Shown: positions 27,210 through 37,315 of the stretch, piece after piece
Numbering within the stretch: the stretch's first letter is position 1
Layout of the letters: each line of letters opens with the position of its first letter
Origin: Candida dubliniensis CD36
Taxonomy: Eukaryota; Ascomycota; Pichiomycetes; Serinales; Debaryomycetaceae
Assembly: GCF_000026945.1 (NCBI RefSeq)
Contig: NC_012860.1
Coordinates: forward strand, 2,480,001 to 2,544,000
Direction: 5' to 3'
Length of the DNA stretch: 64,000 nucleotides
The notes under the pieces: model-generated
Seen by the model: only the letters and a program-made list of their open reading frames with translations
Told to the model about the DNA's origin: nothing
The model's database searches: none
Made by a program: the position numbers and the translations under genes

Positions 27210-28625
27210 GAATAGGTGTGTGTGGAGTAAGAAAAGTGGACGAAGAGTTGAAATGTGAGGAGGTTTTGTAAAAAGAAAAAACAAATGTGTAAATAAATAA
27301 AACGAGATGAAAAAAAAAAATACAAACAATAATATATATATAAAGAATTGCTTGTTTAAAAAATAATACTTGAGAATAATGTTATATATATATATATATA
27401 TGATGACGATAAAATAATAGCAACTGGAGAAGGGCCTATGTTAGAACATTGCTATAAATTTCTAGCATGAAGCAAAATTACAATTACAATAACCATTGAA
27501 AACCTTTAAACGATGAATTAGTTTGATTGCTTTGAAATGAAATGAAATGACAAAAAACGAAAAATGACATTTGTGAAATTTGTGCTTTAATCTTTTTTTT
27601 TTTTTTGTTGGTGGTGGTGGTAAAATTTTGTCCACCAAAATTCTCCCCTTTTTGTTTGCTATGAAATATTGCAGTAAAAAAATAAGGCGGTGACAACTAT
27701 ACAATTTGGACTTCTGAGATCTTAAATGGCCTCAAGAGGGGAGTCCAGTGAGGCAAAACTATAAAAAAATTAACAACAAAATAAGCAAAATAAAGCAGGA
27801 AATGGGCATGCACTAGATAATGGATAACAGATATTATTTTCTTGTAGGGTCCTGTCCTGTCCTGTCCGGTATCATCATCAGCATTACCTGAGGATAATTG
27901 GAACTGAGGCTGCGCCTTAATTGATGGACATTCGTAACGTCGTGGTCGCCAAAATAAAAAAAAAAATAAGAAAATTACCTACTGCACATACCGCTTATAG
28001 CACCCACCATTATTTATTCGATGGTCTCAAACCCCTGGAATTAGACTGAATTGGTTTAGACAACTAATGGTTGAAACGCGTAACATTTTACCTTGATACG
28101 TAACCGTTGTTGTTATTGTATTCTATCTATCGAAAGGTGAAGAAGATAACCGTATCTTGCTTTGCTTTGTTCGTGTTTATTGTTATTAATGGTTTTTGAT
28201 AACGATTAGAGTTAAGTAAAAAGAAAATAATCAGGGGTTGATCAATTATTTCTATTTATTGCTCTACAGGGATGTTTGTAGTGTTTCTAATTCGTTTATG
28301 TTAATACTATTGATATATAGAAAGAGGTAGCAAAATTTAAAGTTACATCTTTCTTTGGGTAGGAAGGTAAGAAGGTTAATATGTTCGTGCAAGATTCCAA
28401 TACAATACAATGTCATACACAATTTGTTGTCAGAACCGATTTTTTGTTATTTTTGGCTTTTGTTTAGTATTCTTCTCTAAATTAATTTTTTTTTTTTTCT
28501 GTATGTTTGTTTTTTTTTTCGTTTTTTACAAACAAGCGATACCAACACAAACAACCCTCCCTCCTAAGGAACATTAATTCAGCTGACTTTGTTTTTGAAG
28601 GAGCGATATATTCTTGTATTCCAAT
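27210..28625. other. Divergent intergenic region CHO1/BIM1
   Basis: About 1.4 kb. It contains a (TA)n stretch near 27383-27402, a poly(T) tract at 27594-27606, three tandem CCTGT units at 27851-27866, and one MluI-type ACGCGT at 28076-28081, 550 bases before BIM1. No gene or RNA was recognised. Confidence 0.5.
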
Positions 28626-29516
28626 ATGGTAGTTGGTGAATCAAGGGCAGAATTGCTTAACTGGTTAAATAGCACTTTGGATTTAAATTACACGAAGATT
28701 GAACAATGTGGATCTGGTGCTGCATTTTGTCAATTGATGGATACTATCGTTGGTGATGTCCCTTTGAGCAAAGTCAAATTCAATGCTAAAACTGAATATG
28801 AGTTTCGTCACAATTATAAGATTCTACAACATGTATTTGTCAAAAATAGTATCACCAAGACGATTGATGTTGAAAAATTGATACGTTGCAAGCTTCAGGA
28901 TAATCTAGAGTTGTTACAATGGATCAAACGATATGCTTCCAGTAATAATGTCCCTATGAAAACAACAGTTGCAAGACAACCTCCCAAACAAACAACAAAA
29001 CCGTCCACTGGTTCTCCTGAATCATCTCCAATCAATGCTGGTCCTAGCGCCGCTCCTCTTATTTCAAAACCTAGAGAAAGAAAATCAAACACACCTCTTG
29101 GATCAAGAAAAACTTCGTCCAACGGTCCAATAAATCTAACACCCACAGCAGTGCGTTCAACCAATGTTGCTGCCTCTAAGAATAATAACCGTTCCGGTAA
29201 TGGTACAATCATCAATAATGGGCATGTCCCAGTAGTTTCTGCAAGTGAACCAGTAGCTGCTACAGGTACTGCTGCTGTGGCTGCTGCTGTGGCTACTACA
29301 GATAGTGGTGCTACATCTTCAATCCCAGAAGATTTTGCTATTTATTCTCAACATGTTGAGTCAGAAAGAGATTTTTATTTCAACAAATTAAGAGCAATTG
29401 AAATATTGGTCCAACATGCTAAAGAAATGGAAGGTTTGAGTGGGGATGTATTGCAATTTGCTAATGAAATTGAAAAGATTATGTACGAAGAGTATGTAGA
29501 AGATGATGAGTTTTAA
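28626..29516 (+). CDS. BIM1: BIM1, microtubule plus-end EB1-family protein
   Basis: 296 residues from ATG 28626 (MVVGESRAELLNWLN); an in-frame TTG lies four codons earlier. The N-terminal calponin-homology domain (about 5-105) has KIEQCGSGAAFCQLMDTI and KFNAKTEYEFRHNYKILQ, the EB1 microtubule-binding surface. A Ser/Thr/Asn-rich linker follows. The EB1 C-terminal homology coil starts ESERDFYFNKLRAIEILVQ (about 238) and the chain ends EEYVEDDEF, an acidic tail close to EEY/F. Bim1 tracks microtubule plus ends and helps position the spindle. Length is near that of yeast Bim1 (344), with a shorter linker. Confidence 0.95.
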   Translation: MVVGESRAELLNWLNSTLDLNYTKIEQCGSGAAFCQLMDTIVGDVPLSKVKFNAKTEYEFRHNYKILQHVFVKNSITKTIDVEKLIRCKLQDNLELLQWIKRYASSNNVPMKTTVARQPPKQTTKPSTGSPESSPINAGPSAAPLISKPRERKSNTPLGSRKTSSNGPINLTPTAVRSTNVAASKNNNRSGNGTIINNGHVPVVSASEPVAATGTAAVAAAVATTDSGATSSIPEDFAIYSQHVESERDFYFNKLRAIEILVQHAKEMEGLSGDVLQFANEIEKIMYEEYVEDDEF

Positions 29517-29837
29517 TAAATGTTGTGATCATTGTAATTGTAAACTGATATTTGTGGTTTTCCCTGCCAAATTGTAACTATTCTGGTTTGAGCACACAAG
29601 AATAGTCATCTGGGTAGGACCACATAAATAGTAAAAAAACAGAAAGGATTATTTATTTATTAAATTATGTAGTGACATGTTTGTTCTGTTGATATTTGAA
29701 GGTAGTAAGTGTTTGGGATGTTTTCAGAAAGTATCTTATAGTTTCTTATTCGTTAAACGTAGTCAAATTCGATGTATAATCCTATAATCAGCATACAACC
29801 GGTATATGGGGATTGAATTGAGGTCTGAGTTTTATGG
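29517..29837. other. Intergenic BIM1/metallothionein-like gene
   Basis: About 320 bases of convergent 3' regions. Nothing else was recognised. Confidence 0.5.
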
Positions 29838-29969
29838 TTATAACTTGGTAGTGTTGCATGAAGGACATGAACAAGAAGACCCACATTTGCATGAGCTTCC
29901 ACAACATTGATTTGGTTTGGTTGATGTAGAAGTTGAAGTTTGACTTGAAGTTTTATTGGCACCACACAT
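29838..29969 (-). CDS. Small metallothionein-like cysteine-rich peptide (43 residues)
   Basis: A 43-codon frame from ATG 29969, with eight cysteines (positions 2, 22, 23, 27, 29, 33, 35, 38) packed as CC, CxC and CxxC in the C-terminal half (QCCGSSCKCGSSCSCPSC), and no histidine or aromatic residues. This is the composition of fungal copper metallothioneins. A Ser/Thr-rich stretch precedes the cluster. The frame extends further upstream without a stop, but the extension starts at TTG and is hydrophobic and non-conserved, so the short form is preferred. A role in copper or zinc binding is inferred; which named Candida metallothionein this is cannot be settled here. Confidence 0.75.
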   Translation of the reverse strand: MCGANKTSSQTSTSTSTKPNQCCGSSCKCGSSCSCPSCNTTKL

Positions 29970-31420
29970 TTTTCGACAAAATAAGAATATAATTAACAAC
30001 TGACAACGATTGAAGTAAAAGTAGTATATGATCGACTCAATAGACAGATATATAGAAACAAGTGGATATTTATATAGTGTTTCCATCCATCTAGTGAAAA
30101 ATTGTGAAAAAGAATTGGATGTGGGGCAAATCTGACTGATAACGGGATCGAGCTGCCTGTTTAGGAAAGTGATGCGCTTGAACAAATGTATTTTCTTTTA
30201 CTACAGGGAACCCGCTCTTTGGATTAAAAATTGGCTGATTTTCATCTTATGGGGTTTCCTTATGTTACATATAAAATGGAAATTTGCAACTTTCTTTCTT
30301 TGTGATCTTGTATAAGACAAGCGGGTCAGTTCCTACTTGTGTTTATGTGAAGAATAATAAGAGATGTATATTTTTGATGACAAAAGAATTTTTTTTAGGT
30401 ATTTTTTTGCAAAGTTTTCCCCTGAAAAAAAGATTTGTAGCAAATTAAACAAAAACCGAAACCTACAAAACTAGCTTTGAAATACGAGTAGATCGTGAAA
30501 TCAAGAGTTGATTGAAGAGTATCATCATCTTAATAGACCAACACACTACAAATCATCAGAATCACTGGTTAATTACACCAAATCATCTATTTTGATTACT
30601 CAATGTTCCATAATTAAGTTAATAACAAGACAACAACAACCCTTTCACAATTTTTCACTTTATCACGTGGAAAATAAGAAAACCAATTTGAAGTAAACAA
30701 AGGAAACAAGGCTTAAAAACTATAAAGCTTCTTGCTGGTTAAAGTTAAAATTGTTGAGCTGTGCCTCTGCTTAGGATCGGTAAAAATCAATTCGCGTGAT
30801 GCTACATGTAGATATTTTTGTGACGAGGGAATGTTCGGAAAAAGAAGCTTCTGGTGTTTCGTATTCTTCAAATGGAACAAAAAAAAAATCACGTTGGACC
30901 GATTTTGTGGTTTCCATTCCGATTGAGGGACATAATCATCATCATCAGCAACAAAGAGTCATGACATCAACAGAGCCTTGTTTCTTTCAAGAGATTTTTC
31001 TTGAGTACCCTGGAATTTATTTTTAAGGGACGTCTGCAAGCAGATATAATAAAATAACAAATGGCTGTGTAAAAAGAATCCATGAATGACAACTTGTAGC
31101 GTGGTGTTGGTAAACTTACAAAAAAAGCACCGGATATGAGAAAAAATAAAAAAAAATCACGCCAAATGATTTCCCAAAATGACAATAAAACAAAGCAAAG
31201 CAAGCAAAAGCAAACAAAGCCTTTTTAAAATTTACCACGGGTTTTGCAATTGTCAATATAATTCCATGGAAACTTTATTTCTTTTTGTAGGGTTATATAA
31301 ATACCGCTTCTTTTCTCATTGAAAAATCTTACAAGAAGCTGTTGTTGATCATTTGTTTATTTACTTTCCCTTTTCTTTATCCAGATAAATTACACATAAT
31401 AACTACAATTCTTTCCAATA
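29970..31420. other. Divergent intergenic region, metallothionein-like/Ser-rich surface protein
   Basis: About 1.45 kb. It includes an E-box CACGTG at 30664-30669 and a TATA box next to the downstream gene. Short frames at 30508-31026 show no conserved features. No RNA gene was seen. Confidence 0.5.
31294..31303 (+). promoter_or_regulatory. TATA box of the Ser-rich surface protein gene
   Basis: TATATAAATA about 120 bases before the ATG at 31421, the usual yeast spacing for a regulated, TATA-containing promoter. Confidence 0.5.
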
Positions 31421-32068
31421 ATGCCAGTTCAACAAAGAGACCTTTTCTCAGATATTAACAACATCGTTAGTGCCGGTGTTGGTGTCGCCAATACAGTTGC
31501 TTCAATTGGTGAAAATGTTTATGTCACCTTGACTTCTGATGCTGTTGGTAATTGGCATAAAGCCACATCTGGTGTGGTTGTGGAATTCAACACTGTCACT
31601 TCTAAAGGTGCACAAGAATTCCATGTGGTGACAAGTTTAGCTGATGGTAAATTCTCAACAATCACAAGAGGTGTGGTATCAAATTGGGGTGATTTTACTA
31701 GTGAGGTTGAATCCAAAAAAGACTCCTTAACTGCCGCAGCTGCTGCTGCCAGTGAAAGTGCTGCTACCACAACAGGAACGGAAACTGCAAGCACTGATTC
31801 AGCTTCCGGTAGAGCTTCTGGTTCCAGCTCAGCTTCTGGTTCAGCTGCATCTAACGATTCTTCCTCAACTACTGCTGCTTCTTCTTCATCGACTCGTTCA
31901 GGAAGTAGTTCTTCGTCTTCTACTGCCACTTCAAGTAGAAGTTCCTCATCATCTAGCTCAACCGCAAGTGGTAATGCTGCACCAGCAGTTTACCAACCAG
32001 GTAGCTGGAAAAAAACGGCAGTTGTTGGTGGTTTAATTGGCTTGTCGTTTTTCTTGAGCTTAGCTTGA
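31421..32068 (+). CDS. Ser/Ala/Thr-rich protein with hydrophobic C-terminus, probable cell-surface protein
   Basis: 215 residues. A conserved-looking N-terminal half (MPVQQRDLFSDINNIVSAG, with repeated VxSxGxxxFxxxTS patterns) is followed by a low-complexity Ser/Ala/Thr/Gly stretch (about 105-190) and a C-terminal hydrophobic tail (VVGGLIGLSFFLSLA). The tail plus Ser/Thr-rich stalk resembles GPI-anchored wall proteins, but the N-terminus has only a weak hydrophobic segment and no clear signal peptide, so tail anchoring or non-classical export is also possible. A strong TATA box upstream suggests regulated expression. Function is not known to me. Confidence 0.7.
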   Translation: MPVQQRDLFSDINNIVSAGVGVANTVASIGENVYVTLTSDAVGNWHKATSGVVVEFNTVTSKGAQEFHVVTSLADGKFSTITRGVVSNWGDFTSEVESKKDSLTAAAAAASESAATTTGTETASTDSASGRASGSSSASGSAASNDSSSTTAASSSSTRSGSSSSSSTATSSRSSSSSSSTASGNAAPAVYQPGSWKKTAVVGGLIGLSFFLSLA

Positions 32069-32629
32069 GCCGGCTCAAGGTGTCAAAAGCTACATATAGG
32101 GTTCAATAGTATGGTTAATATCATGTTTCGTAGAGCCTTGATGTTGTTGTATAAATAATTATTAATGCAAGTGATGAATTTGTTTTTTCACAATGTATGA
32201 TTGTTCTTACTTTCTGTGCTTTATTGTTGATTAAGTAACGTTTAATTTGATATTCAAGATTACAAGCCTACAGTAGAGCTGCTACTAAAGATACTCTTGT
32301 TTTTTTTTTTTTCAATCACATTACAAAACTCAATAATCAATACCTGTAAATTTTTCTTCTTGCTAGTATTCTCTTTCCCGTCAAAGGAGTATCCTACAAG
32401 CACCAGTTCTTTCTCTATTGACGATCAAGTTTTCCTGATTGAATACCAATTTAAAGAAAAAATATTCAAACAAATCATACCCTAGAGTCAAAATGTATTG
32501 GTGATCGCCATACTGACGGACTTTACTCGAAAAGAAAAAAAAATTAGAAACCTCCAGTTATTATCTCCAAATGTTCAAACTACTGAAAAAAAAAAATGGA
32601 TGACAGAACATCTCAAAAAAAAAGCAACA
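32069..32629. other. Intergenic, Ser-rich gene/CWC2
   Basis: About 560 bases with a poly(T) tract at 32300-32312. The frame upstream of CWC2 begins with TTG at 32498 and has no conserved residues until 32630. Nothing else was recognised. Confidence 0.5.
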
Positions 32630-33709
32630 ATGTCTAGAAAAGTTTCTATAAGTTCACTTACATTATCTGAACCAATGACAAAACCAGCAAGAGTACAAGT
32701 CAACCCTGAAGATATCGACGATCTCGATAAGACCCAACAAGTGAATTATCATCAATATAACATATGGTATTCCAAATCATTGTCGAATCCAAATGATAAA
32801 GCCACCACTAGCAAACTGAGATTCCGTGTTCGAATATTGACAGATGAAGGATCCACAAAGGCCAAAAAGAATGCTCATATATGTCTATTTTTCAGTCGAG
32901 GATATTGCTACTTAGGCTCAAAATGTCAATATTTGCATCGTCTACCACGGGAATCAGACAATTTTAAACCAACACAAGATTGTTTTGGACGAGATAAAAC
33001 GGCAAATTATCAAGATGACATGGACGGTGTGGGATCATTGAATAAAGTAAATTGCACACTATATGTAGGTGGTATACATATCAAACCCAATACTGAGCAA
33101 TTATTGGTTAAAAATTTTCAAGAATTTGGCACGGTTGAGAAAGTCAAAGTATTACAGGGCAAAGGCTGTGCATTTGTTACAATGAAAACTGAAAACCAAG
33201 CTCAATTTGCTAAAGAAGCAATGCAAAATCAGTCGTTAATGGAAGGTAGTAACGAAGTATTGTATGTGAGATGGGCCAACGAAGATAAAAACCCTGCAGC
33301 CCAAAAGCAAGAGAAGAAAAGACAACAAAAATTGGCTTATGATACTGTCAAACAATTACTAGAACAGGAATCAAACAAAAAACCCAGGTTAGAAAATAAA
33401 ACTATAAACATCGATGACGAACTGGAGGATGAAGGTGCCGTTGAAGACGATGAAGCAGACGATGATATCGACGAAACGAGTGTTAGCGCCCTTACAGCTG
33501 GAGTTAAGAAAAATATAACAATTCGTCATACTGATAAGACACGACAATCAAATTCTACTTCAGATGAGAAGGACCATAATAAAATACTTCAAGACTCCCT
33601 CTTGAAAGATATTTCTAGAATGAAAAAGAAAATGATGCATAATAGAAAAGAGCCGTATTTGGCCAAAATACTAGTAAATTACTCTAGTGATGATGAAGAT
33701 GATGAATGA
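32630..33709 (+). CDS. CWC2: CWC2, NTC-associated splicing factor (CCCH zinc finger plus RRM)
   Basis: 359 residues from ATG 32630, which has A at -3; another in-frame ATG at 32600 has a poor context. The Torus/CCCH segment CLFFSRGYCYLGSKCQYLHR and the following DCFGRDKTANYQDDMDGVGS are typical of Cwc2. An RRM follows (LYVGGIHIKPN as RNP2-like, GKGCAFVTMKT as RNP1-like), and then VRWANEDKNPAAQ. Cwc2 contacts the U6 internal stem-loop and links the Prp19 complex to the catalytic core. The C-terminal tail is acidic (DDELEDEG) and ends DDEDDE. It is convergent with nothing; OYE lies downstream in the same direction. Confidence 0.92.
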   Translation: MSRKVSISSLTLSEPMTKPARVQVNPEDIDDLDKTQQVNYHQYNIWYSKSLSNPNDKATTSKLRFRVRILTDEGSTKAKKNAHICLFFSRGYCYLGSKCQYLHRLPRESDNFKPTQDCFGRDKTANYQDDMDGVGSLNKVNCTLYVGGIHIKPNTEQLLVKNFQEFGTVEKVKVLQGKGCAFVTMKTENQAQFAKEAMQNQSLMEGSNEVLYVRWANEDKNPAAQKQEKKRQQKLAYDTVKQLLEQESNKKPRLENKTINIDDELEDEGAVEDDEADDDIDETSVSALTAGVKKNITIRHTDKTRQSNSTSDEKDHNKILQDSLLKDISRMKKKMMHNRKEPYLAKILVNYSSDDEDDE

Positions 33710-33766
33710 ACAGGTGGTCAGGGGGGGTTGTATGAATAGATTGATTGATTCTAATTATTTTTTGAC

Positions 33767-33774
33767 TCACGTGA
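33767..33774. promoter_or_regulatory. TCACGTGA E-box upstream of the old yellow enzyme gene
   Basis: Perfect palindrome 162 bases before the ATG at 33936 in a 226-base intergenic region. A Cbf1-type or other bHLH binding site is inferred. Confidence 0.4.
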
Positions 33775-33935
33775 CAGAAAAAACAACAATCAAGAGACAC
33801 TCCCACTTCCACTTTTTTGTAGGGAGTTTAGAATTGAAATAAGAATCATCCATAATGTTATTTAGGTTTGTTTCTAATAAAATAAAACCAATTAAACCCC
33901 ATCAATTTTATACTATCATTTGACCGTGGTCTGTC

Positions 33936-35051
33936 ATGGAGAACAACAAGACCAATACTATACCAGCATTATTCCAACCATTGAAAATCAATGACTCGAT
34001 CAAGTTACCTAATAGAATCGGGGTTTCGCCAATGTGCATGTATTCATCGTCACCGACTGACAATCAAGCCACCCTGTTTCATTTTGTTCATTATGGATCA
34101 TTTGCTATTCGTGGACCAGCATTAATCATATTGGAAAGTACCTCTGTGTCTGAGAATTCCGGATTATCTATTCATGATTTAGGTATTTGGAATGATGATC
34201 AAGCTTATAGTTTACGGAAAATTGTTGATTTTATTCATGATCAAAATGGAATTTGCTGTCTACAATTGAATCATGCGGGGAGAAAGATTGGTGAAGGGAT
34301 ACCATTCCAACATATACAACATGATTGGCAAGAACATTGTGTGGGCCCATCTACTGAGCCATTTAGTGAGTCGCATAATACACCACGAGAATTGACTGTT
34401 AATGAAATACACTCAATTGTTGAAGATTTCGCCAATGCAGCTTGGCGAGCGGTAGAACTTTCAAAATTTGATGCCATTGAAATCCATTGTGCTAATGGAT
34501 GTGTAATACACCAATTCTTAAGTAAATTGACAAACAAGAGAAATGACAAATACGGGGGCTCGTTTGAAAATAGAGTTAGATTTCTCTTACAAATAATTGA
34601 AAATATAAAACTACAGACAGAAACACCAATTTTTTTAAAATTTCCAATGTCAGACAATTGTAGTGACCCCGAAGCATGGTCTACAGAAGATGCATTGAAA
34701 TTGGCCGATCTTGTTATTGATTTAGGAGTAAACGTAATCGACGTTACTTCTGGTGGAAATGTTGCTCATTGCAAATCTAGATATCTATTAAATGACGATA
34801 AACAAATACCTTCTCAAGTACCTTTAGCTCGTAAATTGAAGAGCCATATTGGAGATCGATGTTTGATTGCATGTAGTGGAGGATTAGATCGAGACATATT
34901 TAAACTTGACGAGTTTATTGCTAATGGTGATTTTGACATTGCATTAATTGGTAAAGGATTTCTTAAAGATACGGGTTTGATTAGCCGTATTGCTGATCAA
35001 TTGCAAACTCAATTCAAAACTGCTCCTCAATACAAATTGGCTTTATCATAA
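33936..35051 (+). CDS. Old yellow enzyme homologue (YqjM-like class) with altered active site
   Basis: 371 residues forming an FMN-binding TIM barrel of the NADH:flavin oxidoreductase family. The N-terminal strand has PMCMYSS (C34, Y36), the hallmark of YqjM-type enzymes, with QLNHAGRK and the later KYGGSFENRVRF and FMN-phosphate-type segments (CSGGLDRD, ALIGKGFL). The substrate-binding pair is H184 and N187 in EIHCANGCVIHQF, and position 189, usually the proton-donating Tyr (Tyr196 in OYE1), is Cys (TGT). Members reduce activated alkenes at NAD(P)H expense. Given the change, activity may be reduced or specialised. The stop is 11 bases from the convergent PRP28 stop. Confidence 0.88.
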   Translation: MENNKTNTIPALFQPLKINDSIKLPNRIGVSPMCMYSSSPTDNQATLFHFVHYGSFAIRGPALIILESTSVSENSGLSIHDLGIWNDDQAYSLRKIVDFIHDQNGICCLQLNHAGRKIGEGIPFQHIQHDWQEHCVGPSTEPFSESHNTPRELTVNEIHSIVEDFANAAWRAVELSKFDAIEIHCANGCVIHQFLSKLTNKRNDKYGGSFENRVRFLLQIIENIKLQTETPIFLKFPMSDNCSDPEAWSTEDALKLADLVIDLGVNVIDVTSGGNVAHCKSRYLLNDDKQIPSQVPLARKLKSHIGDRCLIACSGGLDRDIFKLDEFIANGDFDIALIGKGFLKDTGLISRIADQLQTQFKTAPQYKLALS

Positions 35052-35062
35052 CATAAAATTCA

Positions 35063-36769
35063 TCATTCTTGGACTGTTTGTGATTGATGCTTGTATAACC
35101 AATCCGGTAATCTCTTGCCACCTTTTTTCAAGAATTTTTTTAAGGGAGTAAAAATTTCCATATCTTGATCTGAAATAAATGTAAAACTTTCACCCAAGTT
35201 GCCAGCTCTACCAGTTCTACCTATTCTGTGTATATATTCATCAAATTTCTTCACCATTTGATAGTTAATCACCAAAGTAACATTTGGAATATCTATACCT
35301 CTTGCAGCAACATCGGTTGCTATTAAAACTTCACTTTCGTGATTTCGAAATTTCGTGATTGCTTGTTCCCTTACATCTTGAGATTTAGAACCGTGAATGA
35401 CAACGTTATTTATATCATTACTAGATAATTCTGTTGATAATGAGTCACAAACGTGCTTGAAATTTGCAAAAATAATAATCAAAGGGTTTTCAGTAACTCT
35501 CCAGTGACTTCGAATGATCTTTATTAGTTTATTGAGTTTAGTTGCTTCAGCGGTTGCGCTGGACAAAAATTCAAACAGTTGATTAATATTATCTAAAGCT
35601 TCTCCTGCTCCACCAATATAAAGATAACCCGGATCTATCAAATATTTTTTAGTTATTTTTTCAACTGTTGGTGAAATAGTTGCAGTAAACATCATTGTTG
35701 ATCTTTTCTCCAAATGAAATATTCTTCCGTCTATTGTCAGTGATAATTGCTTTTCAGTGGGCAATTTGTCTAAAATCTTATTTAAATCCTTTTCAAATCC
35801 CATATCTATCATTCTATCTGCTTCATCCATAACCAAACAATAACACTTGCTAAGATCAATAATTTTCCTTTCAATCGAATCCACTAATCTACCTGGTGTC
35901 GCCACTATCAAATGGACCCCAGTTTGGTCAATTTGATTTATGGTATCTTGATATTGATGTCCTCCAATAATCGGTAGCACTTGATATCCGAGTTTTTTAC
36001 AAAATTTTTCTGCTTCCTTTGTTATTTGTAATGCCAATTCTCTTGTTGGTGCCAAAATCAACCCTACTGGTTCATTTGATATTTTTTCATATTTGAGATA
36101 ATTTTCATCAATCGATAAGATATAATTCAATACTGGAATTAAAAATGCTAAAGTTTTCCCACTTCCAGTTTCAGCTACTCCCACAACGTCTCGTTTCATT
36201 AATGCTAATGGGATACTTGCTCTTTGAACTGAAGTCGGTTCATCATAACCTAATTGAGAAATTATTGAAACCAATTTGTCATTATTCAAACCTTCATGCC
36301 AATACCTTAAAGGATTAGGTATGTTTTTACCTTTGGTGGTGATATTGTAATCCTCTTTAAATATTCTCCAATCTCTATCTGTCATTTCTTCTAGTTTTTT
36401 ATTGGTCCAATGGGTCAGTTCTTGGCCACTAAATAATGGGTCATCAAGTTCTTCATCCATATCTATTAAGGGGACAAACCCGGATGCAGTATCTTCCTCT
36501 TCCACATCCCAATCAAATTGAAATTTTTTCCCCGTTGATTTCTTTGTTTGGTTTGATGGTTTTGAATTGTTGGTGTTGTTTGTAGTGGTAGTAGAAGTAG
36601 TGTTTTTGGTGGTACTTTGTTGTTTGTGAGTTGATGTTTGAGAAGCAATTTGTGATTTCTTAGCTTTTAATGCTTCTAATTTGGCACGCTTTGCCTTTGG
36701 AATATACACAGGGGTGACTGACTCGTCATCTTCTGATAATTCGTCTGCTGATTTAAACAGCTTAAACAT
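35063..36769 (-). CDS. PRP28: PRP28, DEAD-box ATPase of spliceosome activation
   Basis: 568 residues. An N-terminal charged, Asn/Thr-rich extension (about 1-125) is followed by the Prp28-specific [20 protein letters not shown], then a Q motif, motif I AETGSGKT (199-206), Ia PTRELALQI (241-249), DEAD (315-318), III-like FTATIS, and C-terminal motifs [12 protein letters not shown] and [10 protein letters not shown]. Prp28 displaces U1 from the 5' splice site so that U6 can pair. Length compares with yeast Prp28 (588). With PRP38 and CWC2 it is the third spliceosome gene in the window. Confidence 0.95.
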   Translation of the reverse strand: MFKLFKSADELSEDDESVTPVYIPKAKRAKLEALKAKKSQIASQTSTHKQQSTTKNTTSTTTTNNTNNSKPSNQTKKSTGKKFQFDWDVEEEDTASGFVPLIDMDEELDDPLFSGQELTHWTNKKLEEMTDRDWRIFKEDYNITTKGKNIPNPLRYWHEGLNNDKLVSIISQLGYDEPTSVQRASIPLALMKRDVVGVAETGSGKTLAFLIPVLNYILSIDENYLKYEKISNEPVGLILAPTRELALQITKEAEKFCKKLGYQVLPIIGGHQYQDTINQIDQTGVHLIVATPGRLVDSIERKIIDLSKCYCLVMDEADRMIDMGFEKDLNKILDKLPTEKQLSLTIDGRIFHLEKRSTMMFTATISPTVEKITKKYLIDPGYLYIGGAGEALDNINQLFEFLSSATAEATKLNKLIKIIRSHWRVTENPLIIIFANFKHVCDSLSTELSSNDINNVVIHGSKSQDVREQAITKFRNHESEVLIATDVAARGIDIPNVTLVINYQMVKKFDEYIHRIGRTGRAGNLGESFTFISDQDMEIFTPLKKFLKKGGKRLPDWLYKHQSQTVQE

Positions 36770-37315
36770 GTTTGAACTTATCGCAATGCTATATTGGCCC
36801 TACACAAGCAGAAAAGAACAATAGACTCTTCAGAAAAAACTACACAGCATCTGAATCACCAAAAAAAAAAAAATATCGAACAAACAATATTCAATCCATT
36901 ATCAACCAAACATATCAGTTATGTAGTAGATCTTAAAAAAAACGCCAATTGCAATAATCTCGTAACCTTTCATTAATATATAAAATGTATAGAATCTCAC
37001 ATAAATAATTTTAATATAACAAGCTTACCATCCATAATTTATAGTATATAATATATATAAAAACAGCACTAATTTGGAGGCATCAATTCTATCCAATTTT
37101 AGATGTTTAGTTATGTTGAGGATTACATATAAACAAAACAAACTCTATAATTATCCAAACTACTCTATAGTCCGTAAACTAAACAAAAAAAAAAAAAACA
37201 CACATATTCTATAAGTAAGTTGCAACAAGGTTTCAATTTTCGATTTTCTACTTTTATATTTTCTATAACGCTTTATTTTTCCTTTTTTTTTTTTATTATT
37301 TCAACTGTCTGATGT
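36770..37315. other. Intergenic PRP28/PSP1-like
   Basis: About 545 bases, very AT-rich, with poly(A) at 36860-36873 and 37183-37198. No gene was recognised. Confidence 0.55.
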
